NCBI RefSeq assembly: GCF_003286645.3
Contig: NZ_CP127383.2
Span: 1 to 9,244 of the forward strand
DNA: 9,244 nt
Direction: 5' to 3'
Source of the DNA: Aerococcus tenax
GTDB taxonomy: Bacteria; Bacillota; Bacilli; Lactobacillales; Aerococcaceae
Within the stretch, counting starts at the first letter, position 1. The number at the start of each line of letters is the position of its first letter. The notes under the pieces are model-generated. The model did no database searches. It saw nothing but the letters and a program-made list of their open reading frames with translations, and had not been told where the DNA came from. Positions 4,735 to 9,244 of this stretch are shown piece by piece. Position numbers and translations under genes: made by a program.

Positions 4735-4847
4735 AAAAAAGCACGGAAACTCCGCGCTCTTATCTCCATACAGAGTAAAAAAGTCCTTGTATAGTATGAG
4801 GAGTAATGACTGGGCTGGTCGGTAGGTAAGACCCAGTCTAAAAGAAA
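4735..4847 (-). ncRNA. structured RNA candidate S2, 5' end next to an IS
   Basis: This has the S1 plan on the minus strand: GACTGGG/CCCAGTC (4808-4814 and 4832-4838) with a 17-base loop containing CTACCGACCAG, a stem of 4764-4771 with 4794-4803, and terminator GCACGGA-like/TCCGCGC with a T-run. The S1 pair T-A is C-G here, a compensatory change. The expected 5' hairpin and promoter are missing: the IS starts at 4848, directly after the conserved TTTCTTTTAG linker. The RNA may be dead or driven from the IS end. Confidence 0.5.
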
Positions 4848-4883
4848 GAGTCTGGGACAAAAGTCTGCGAACTCTAAAACTAA

Positions 4884-4927
4884 AAGAGAATCTACAAATT
4901 ACTTAAGCGTGATTTGTAGATTCTCTT
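4884..4927. terminator. hairpin after the transposase gene
   Basis: 16-bp perfect stem AAGAGAATCTACAAAT (4884-4899) with 4912-4927, directly overlapping the transposase stop codon. Likely ends the transposase mRNA and insulates the element. Confidence 0.6.
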
Positions 4928-6455
4928 ATTTTATTGCTTTTATTTTGTTATATTTTTTCAAATTATTGGCCATGAAGGCCAATCCAACATCAGTTTTAAC
5001 CCTTGTTTTCCCTCTGAGGTTAAATCGAGTGAACCCTAAAATAGCCTTTATCTGGCCAAAAACTGGTTCAACGTCAATTTTCCGTTTGGAAAAGAGCTTA
5101 GATCCTTCTTCAGATAAAAGCTTCTGTGTTTCTATATTCTTTAATTCCTGATAGTTTTTATTATAGTAAAGCGCCTTTTGCGGCGCATTTTTTGGGTCCA
5201 AAGGCTTATAAACCTGAATTTCAGAAATATAACCACTCATTTTATTTTTTCGTTTTTGGAGATGACTAAAGAAATAAACCGTGCCGTCAGGATGTGTAAA
5301 CGTATTACTTTGCTTATCGTAACTCCAATTATCCATATTTTTAGCTGATTTTTTATGTTTCTTTTTCTGCTCTTTATCAAACCGATTATATTTAATCAAA
5401 TGGTTAATTTTATGGTTATCTAAATAAGTAAGGTTTTCTTCGCTACCATAACCAGCATCAGCTATAATGCATTTCGGGAAATTAGGGAAACTTTCAACAA
5501 AGGGTTGTAAAGTCCGCGTGTCCGTCGGATTGTGGAAAATATCATAATGAAGGACAAACTGGTTTTCAGTCGCTACTTGGATATTGTATCCCGCTTTCAA
5601 TTGCCCATTCATCATATGATCATCTTTCATTCGCATGAACGTAGCATCAGGATCTGTTTTTGAATAGCTGTTTCTTCCGTTAAATGTTTCAAACTGTTTG
5701 GCATACTTTTGTTTGCGGGGTAGAAAATCTTTACTCACTTTACGGTAATGTTTTTTCAAACGACGACGTTCTTGTTTACGTTGATCTGGCCCTTTTACAG
5801 GAGTTTCCTCAATATCTTCAGTGAGTTTATCGATTTCTTCCTTAAGAACTTTAGATATCTCTTGAAGCATATTTTCTTCTAGATCTAAATTTTCATCATA
5901 TTGGATGCCAGCATCAACCATCGGTTGAATTTCATTAAAGTAATATTCACGTGAAGTCACTTTTAATTGCTCTGCATATTTTTCAGTTGCCTTTTTCCAA
6001 ACAAAAGAATATTTATTGGCATTCGCTTCAATTTTAGTTCCATCTATAAAGCAATTTTCTAAATGAATTAATTTCTCTAACTTTAACTGAGTGGTAAACT
6101 CAACGAATAAATTTTCTAATAAACATCTACAATTTTCTGAGGAACGGAAGCGATTAATCGTTCGATAGCTAATAACTTGTTGAGCGACTAGCCACTGCAT
6201 GGGTATATTTTCAACCATTAATTCTTCTATTTTTCTTCCACTAAATACGCCTTTACTATAAGCGTATAAAAGCGCCATAATTAAAGGTTTTGGATGATAG
6301 GCAGGACGTCCGTCCTGGGTACTGAAGCTTTCAAAATGTTTTTCATCCAGAGATTCAATAAAATTATAGATTGAAAATACAATATGATCTGGATCGATAC
6401 ATGCAGATAATTCTAGTGGAAGTGTTGTTTGATTCATGTTATATTGTATGTACAC
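4926..6455 (-). CDS. IS1182-family DDE transposase (509 aa)
   Basis: Catalyses movement of the element in which it lies. The N-terminal DNA-binding region (about residues 30-120) carries the family signature HPKPLIMALLYAYSKGVFSG and SYRTINRFR. The three acidic catalytic residues are visible: D in FIDGTKIEANANKY, D in IADAGYGSEEN, E in KRKIDVEPVFGQIKAILGF. A long charged insert (about 190-260) separates the first Asp from MKDDHMMNGQLKAGYNIQVA. GTG 6455 is preferred over GTG 6464 or ATG 6437: GGGG (6464-6467) lies 8-9 bases upstream, and relatives begin in the same M-Y-x-x-Y-N-M manner. No frameshift or stop, so it appears intact. TATAAT with TGC (6492-6500) is its likely promoter. Confidence 0.9.
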   Translation of the reverse strand: MYIQYNMNQTTLPLELSACIDPDHIVFSIYNFIESLDEKHFESFSTQDGRPAYHPKPLIMALLYAYSKGVFSGRKIEELMVENIPMQWLVAQQVISYRTINRFRSSENCRCLLENLFVEFTTQLKLEKLIHLENCFIDGTKIEANANKYSFVWKKATEKYAEQLKVTSREYYFNEIQPMVDAGIQYDENLDLEENMLQEISKVLKEEIDKLTEDIEETPVKGPDQRKQERRRLKKHYRKVSKDFLPRKQKYAKQFETFNGRNSYSKTDPDATFMRMKDDHMMNGQLKAGYNIQVATENQFVLHYDIFHNPTDTRTLQPFVESFPNFPKCIIADAGYGSEENLTYLDNHKINHLIKYNRFDKEQKKKHKKSAKNMDNWSYDKQSNTFTHPDGTVYFFSHLQKRKNKMSGYISEIQVYKPLDPKNAPQKALYYNKNYQELKNIETQKLLSEEGSKLFSKRKIDVEPVFGQIKAILGFTRFNLRGKTRVKTDVGLAFMANNLKKYNKIKAIK

Positions 6456-6458
6456 AAG

Positions 6459-6508
6459 AAGCACCCCTTAATCTTTAGTGTGGTTACTAATATTATAGCA
6501 GGGTGCTT
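6459..6508 (-). promoter_or_regulatory. transposase promoter inside an inverted repeat
   Basis: The extended -10 TGCTATAAT (plus 6492-6500) sits in the loop of an inverted repeat AAGCACCC (6459-6466) / GGGTGCTT (6501-6508). The inner arm is the transposase ribosome site. mRNA from the own promoter (start near 6485) has only one arm; RNA entering from outside has both and would hide the ribosome site. Confidence 0.6.
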
Positions 6509-6530
6509 TTTTTATACCTAATTTTAAGTA

Positions 6531-6572
6531 AAAGGGATAAGAAATTAGTGAAAACTAACTTCTTATCCCTTT
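6531..6572. terminator. hairpin inside the right IS end
   Basis: Stem of 13 plus 5 pairs (6531-6549 with 6554-6572) with one internal A/C mismatch, loop GAAA, T-run on the plus strand and A-run facing the minus strand. Probably blocks outside transcription. Confidence 0.55.
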
Positions 6573-6599
6573 TTATTTCGAGGCTTTTGTCCCAGCCTC

Positions 6600-6715
6600 A
6601 TGTAGGGTAGCATAAACAAATTCTATAAGAAAGCGTTTTTTTTTTTTAAAATATACAATTTTAGCAAAAGCAATTAGCTAAATATATTATAAAAAATAAG
6701 AAATATAATAGTATC
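6600..6715. other. AT-rich spacer, no gene
   Basis: Only a run of 12 Ts at 6636-6647 and AT-rich sequence with TATAAT at 6704-6709 (the likely start of RNA G). No coding frame supported. Confidence 0.5.
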
Positions 6716-6847
6716 TGTGATAGACTATGCGTATAGCTTTGAGTGTGGTTCCTCTTTACTCGACCAACGCTCAAAGCTAGTCGTCCTGTTATAGAGACAG
6801 GCGAGTGAGAATTAAAAAGCCTACGCCTTAAATAGCGTGGGCTTTTT
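6716..6847 (+). ncRNA. structured RNA candidate G, partly antisense to toxin mRNA
   Basis: TATAAT (6704-6709) would start a 132-nt RNA: a long hairpin AGCTTTGAG (6735-6743) / CTCAAAGCT (6770-6778) extended by TGGT/ACCA, a small CCTG/CAGG hairpin, and a 13-bp terminator AAAAAGCCTACGC (6814-6826) / GCGTGGGCTTTTT (6835-6847). The T-G pair in that stem works only on the plus strand. Bases 6762-6785 are the reverse complement of 1867-1890 in the toxin mRNA except one base. No toxin frame is found here, so it is either a trans-acting antisense RNA or the relic of an inverted par copy. Confidence 0.5.
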
Positions 6848-6900
6848 AGCTATCATGTTAGCTTGCTTTCATGTACACCTTTTACACAACTTACTCTTAC

Positions 6901-6947
6901 AAACTAAGTAAGCGCGAAAGCTTTGTCTTTTCCTTGCTACTTAGTTT
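6901..6947. repeat. 10-bp perfect inverted repeat
   Basis: AAACTAAGTA (6901-6910) and TACTTAGTTT (6938-6947). A further nearby palindromic stretch lies at AAGGAATTCC (about 6975-6985). There is no coding frame from 6848 to 7108; these may belong to a copy-control leader or the origin. Confidence 0.4.
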
Positions 6948-7108
6948 ATCAGTATAAGGTCGAGGAGATGGACAAAGGAATTCCCTTTTCCTCTAAAGAA
7001 CTCCCTGTACAAAAAAGAAAGTATTATTATAAAGGTACAAAAAAATAATAACATAAATTAAATTTGTAATAAACCTTTTTTAAGTCATAAATTATAATAG
7101 GTAATCGA

Positions 7109-7349
7109 GTGTTTAAATAATGTAAAATAACTGTATTGATAATATACGTCCCATATACCTATTTTACTCTTAAGAAACTTAAGAAAAGTATACCTTAGTA
7201 AACAGTGTTCAAATAATGTATAATAACTTCATTGATAATATACGTCCCATATACCTATTTTACTCTTAAGAAACTTAAGAAAAGTATACCTTAGTAAACA
7301 GTGTTCAAATAATGTATAATAACTTCATTGATAATATACGTCCCATATA
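7109..7349. repeat. 96-bp tandem repeat, 2.5 copies
   Basis: Units begin at 7109, 7205 and 7301 (GTGTTYAAATAATG). Units 2 and 3 are identical where they overlap; unit 1 differs at a few bases; unit 3 stops after about 49 bases. Each complete unit has two CTTAAG sites and AAGTATACCT (7186-7195, 7282-7291), the same decamer found after rep. Each also holds ATGTATAAT or ATGTAAAAT, which could act as repeated -10s. Probably Rep binding sites, with roles in initiation, copy control or coupling. Confidence 0.8.
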
Positions 7350-7483
7350 GTCTATTCTTCCCCTTCTTTGCTTAAGAAGAGTATGGTTGTAGTGAGTGCC
7401 ATAAATTAGCGTTATTATCTTATGAAGTATCAGTTATAGAAAATATTTAGTTAGTGTTATTTAAAATAAATGAGGTGAGAGTG

Positions 7484-9019
7484 GTGTCATATATTGAGAA
7501 TCCAGGAAGCAATTATGATGAACTTATTTGGTATTTAACGACTAATTATGATGAGGTGGAGGGGGAGGATTTTTATCGATATATTTTTCCTAATAATCAA
7601 AAAACTGGAGAATATAATACTGATAAGAATCATTGGAAAGCAAATGCTGTTTATTTGTATCACGATGAAGATAATTCTGAAAAAACTTATCGAAGAAGAA
7701 TTATGTTAGATGATACTTGGGAAGAAGATTTTGAAAATTATATTTATGATAATCATCATACTTTGTGTAGTGGCTTGTCTTATCGTGGAAAAGCTAATAC
7801 TTTATTGAATGCTAGAGAGCTAAATGCAATTATTATTGATTTAGATAGTGTTAGTTTAAATGAATTAAAAAATCTAATTGACAGTTTTGATAATACTCCA
7901 GGCTATTTTGGAGCTATTCCTCGTCCAACTTTTCTTGTAACTAGTGGTACCGGGATACATATTTACTATGTACTTGATCAACCAGTCGATCTATTTCCTT
8001 ATTTGAAACAGCAATTTAAGGAGTTGAAGTATGGTTTAACTTATAAAGCTTGGAATCCAACGATTACTTCAAAAGATGAGGTAGTTCAATATCAATCAAT
8101 TGCTCAAGGCTTTCGAATGGTTGGATCAATTAATCCGAAGTATGGTGAAAATTTACATGTAAGAGCTTTTCAAGTAGGCGATAGGGTGTCTGTTGATTAT
8201 TTAAATTCTTATGTAAAGGAAGAGCAAAGAGTTGATTTGGATAAGCTTTTTACACCAAGTAAAATGACTTTAGAAGAAGCACGATTACAATATCCGGATT
8301 GGTTTGAACGGAGGATTTTAAAAGGAGAAAATTTGCCAAAACGTTGGCAAATCAATCGAGCTGTTTATGATTGGTGGAAGAAACAATCTTTAGATATTGT
8401 GGGTGGACATCGATACTGGTATTTATATTTATTAGGAGTTTATGCGGTAAAATGTGGTATTAGTAAAGAAGAATTTTCGGAAGATTGTTGGGGAAAATAT
8501 CCTGAATTAAAGCGAAAGCCTAATGGAACAGATATTTTTAAACCAGAAGATGTTGAAAGTGCAATCGAATCTTATGATCCATGTAATTTTATGTATTCAA
8601 TTATTGAAATTGAACGTAAAAGTGGTTTACGAATTGAACGTAATCGTAGAAATTATCGAAAACAGAAAGAACATATTAAATTTATGAATGCTGTTCGAGA
8701 TAATGTTTCTTATCCTGAAGGTGGATGGCAAAATAAGCAAGGAGCACCAACAAAGGAAAAAGAAGTTCGCGTTTTTATTAAAGAAGCTTCAAAAAAAAAT
8801 AGTGTGAGTGAAATTGCTAAAGATTTAGGAGTGACTCGAGCCACTGTTTATAAGTATATAAATTCGGAAGAAGTAAAAAATGATCGAGGGTCGAATAAAG
8901 AAGATTTGGTGATTAGTTATATTAAAAAATATCCTAAAAAAAATGTAAGCGAAATTGCTAAACAATTAGGTATAAGTCGTACTACGGTATATAAATATAA
9001 AAAGAAATATGGTTTATAG
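7484..9019 (+). CDS. AEP-superfamily plasmid replication protein with two HTH units (511 aa)
   Basis: Likely initiates plasmid replication, binding repeats around its gene and perhaps making a primer. GTG 7484 is chosen because GAGGTGA (7472-7478) lies 5 bases upstream; GTG 7481 is the alternative and GTG 7454 lacks a site. AEP motifs: D119 and D121 in IIIDLDS, H159 in TSGTGIHIYY, and FRMVGSINPKYG (210-221), matching the hhhDhD, sxH and R-h-G-s-N-K elements. Residues about 275-380 (GGHRYWYLYLLGVYAVKCGI) resemble primase C-terminal helices. The tail holds two helix-turn-helix units: SVSEIAKDLGVTRATVYKYI (440-459) and NVSEIAKQLGISRTTVYKYK (487-506). The AEP core is like Inc18 RepE/RepR proteins, but the length and double HTH are not ones I know. 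No helicase domain is seen. Confidence 0.8.
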   Translation: MSYIENPGSNYDELIWYLTTNYDEVEGEDFYRYIFPNNQKTGEYNTDKNHWKANAVYLYHDEDNSEKTYRRRIMLDDTWEEDFENYIYDNHHTLCSGLSYRGKANTLLNARELNAIIIDLDSVSLNELKNLIDSFDNTPGYFGAIPRPTFLVTSGTGIHIYYVLDQPVDLFPYLKQQFKELKYGLTYKAWNPTITSKDEVVQYQSIAQGFRMVGSINPKYGENLHVRAFQVGDRVSVDYLNSYVKEEQRVDLDKLFTPSKMTLEEARLQYPDWFERRILKGENLPKRWQINRAVYDWWKKQSLDIVGGHRYWYLYLLGVYAVKCGISKEEFSEDCWGKYPELKRKPNGTDIFKPEDVESAIESYDPCNFMYSIIEIERKSGLRIERNRRNYRKQKEHIKFMNAVRDNVSYPEGGWQNKQGAPTKEKEVRVFIKEASKKNSVSEIAKDLGVTRATVYKYINSEEVKNDRGSNKEDLVISYIKKYPKKNVSEIAKQLGISRTTVYKYKKKYGL

Positions 9020-9028
9020 AACAACTTT

Positions 9029-9052
9029 ATAGGTATACTTAAGTATACCTAT
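9029..9052. promoter_or_regulatory. 24-bp perfect palindrome after rep
   Basis: AT, AGGTATACTTAAGTATACCT, AT reads identically on both strands, followed by TGTTTTTA. It contains two AAGTATACCT half-sites facing each other, so it is a good Rep operator candidate; as RNA it would also serve as the rep terminator. Confidence 0.6.
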
Positions 9053-9068
9053 TGTTTTTAATATATGA

Positions 9069-9217
9069 CTGATATACTGATATACTAAGGTTATTAGTAT
9101 ATTATTTTGTAAAATAGGTATACCTAAGTCTACTTGTTGTTCAAATATATTTTTTATATATTAAGGCCTTAGAATAAAAGAAGTAAACTAAGTCTACCTA
9201 AGTCTATCTAAATCTAC
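9069..9217. repeat. iterons and probable replication origin
   Basis: CTAAGTCTAC occurs at 9124-9133 and as a head-to-tail set with 10-bp period at 9188-9217 (CTAAGTCTAC, CTAAGTCTAT, CTAAATCTAC). AGGTATACCT (9116-9125) joins the first, and CTGATATA is doubled near 9070-9085. Iterons next to an AT-rich tract downstream of rep suggest oriV. The window ends 27 bases after the set, so it may be incomplete. Confidence 0.65.
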
Positions 9218-9244
9218 ATATACATAAATCTCTGATTTGTTTAT

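Larger units (their letters stand above)
4848..6599 (-). mobile_element. IS1182-family insertion sequence, complete
   Basis: Bounded by inverted repeats GAGTCTGGGACAAAAGTC (4848-4865) and, reverse complemented, GAGGCTGGGACAAAAGCC at 6582-6599: 16 of 18 bases match. About 1.75 kb with one transposase frame on the minus strand, as usual for the family. No clear target duplication is visible (AAGAAA on the left, TGTAGG on the right). Strong hairpins at 4884-4927 and 6531-6572 lie just inside the ends and may block transcription from outside. Confidence 0.85.

Noticed and set aside
4909..5151. 80-codon plus-strand frame
   Set aside because: Shadow of the transposase gene on the other strand, with no ribosome site.
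6871..6957. 28-codon plus-strand frame MYTFYTTYSYKLSK and on
   Set aside because: No ribosome site; most of it is the 6901-6947 inverted repeat.
6716..6960. A second par toxin-antitoxin locus in reverse orientation
   Set aside because: The 24-nt match to RNA I raised this, but no toxin frame with a membrane segment and KWLD-type end exists on the minus strand here.

Overview
The window looks like part of a low-GC Gram-positive plasmid. Lactic acid bacteria of the Enterococcus/Tetragenococcus/Vagococcus type are the best guess. This rests on AT-rich base composition, AGGAGG-type ribosome sites, an Fst-type par toxin-antitoxin locus (a plasmid stability device of enterococci and relatives), an IS1182-family element, and a plasmid Rep protein with tandem-repeat DNA on both sides. 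The genus is inference; the plasmid nature is well supported.  Layout. (1) 34-498: a small plasmid protein with a ribbon-helix-helix-like N-terminus, a long coiled coil and a Trp-rich basic tail, probably the second gene of an operon entering from the left. (2) 552-840: coding debris and one doubtful 83-codon frame. (3) 841-4847: about 4 kb with almost no intact protein gene but dense in short hairpin-ended transcription units, palindromes and decayed genes. It holds a complete Fst-like type I toxin-antitoxin locus (29-residue toxin at 1778-1867, convergent antisense RNA), several further antitoxin-sized units with no toxin of their own, a family of about 110-135 nt structured RNAs (S1-S3) supported by a compensatory base change, a looser pair (S4, S5), a Fic-protein remnant and a tract of dead plasmid genes. 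(4) 4848-6599: a complete IS1182-family element with matching inverted repeats, one DDE transposase and terminal hairpins; it sits against the 5' end of S2. (5) 6600-7108: a further structured RNA candidate (G, about 6716-6847) and hairpins. (6) 7109-9244: the replication module, with 2.5 copies of a 96-bp tandem repeat, a Rep of the archaeo-eukaryotic primase (AEP) superfamily with two C-terminal helix-turn-helix units, and a downstream palindrome plus 10-bp iterons.  How it fits together. Rep probably acts at the AGGTATACCT-like and CTAAGTCTAC sites on both sides of its gene, giving initiation and possibly autoregulation. The Fst-like locus would kill plasmid-free cells. Many of the small units use an extended -10 (TGnTATAAT-like). 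The most interesting possibility is that the non-coding tract is an RNA network around the one toxin: a 24-nt stretch of candidate RNA G (6762-6785) is complementary, with one mismatch, to the 3' part of the toxin mRNA (1867-1890) about 4.9 kb away, and an orphan antitoxin-like RNA (B) keeps the same terminator loop as the real antitoxin. All RNA claims come from reading promoters, hairpins and T-runs by eye; no folding, homology search or expression data were available.
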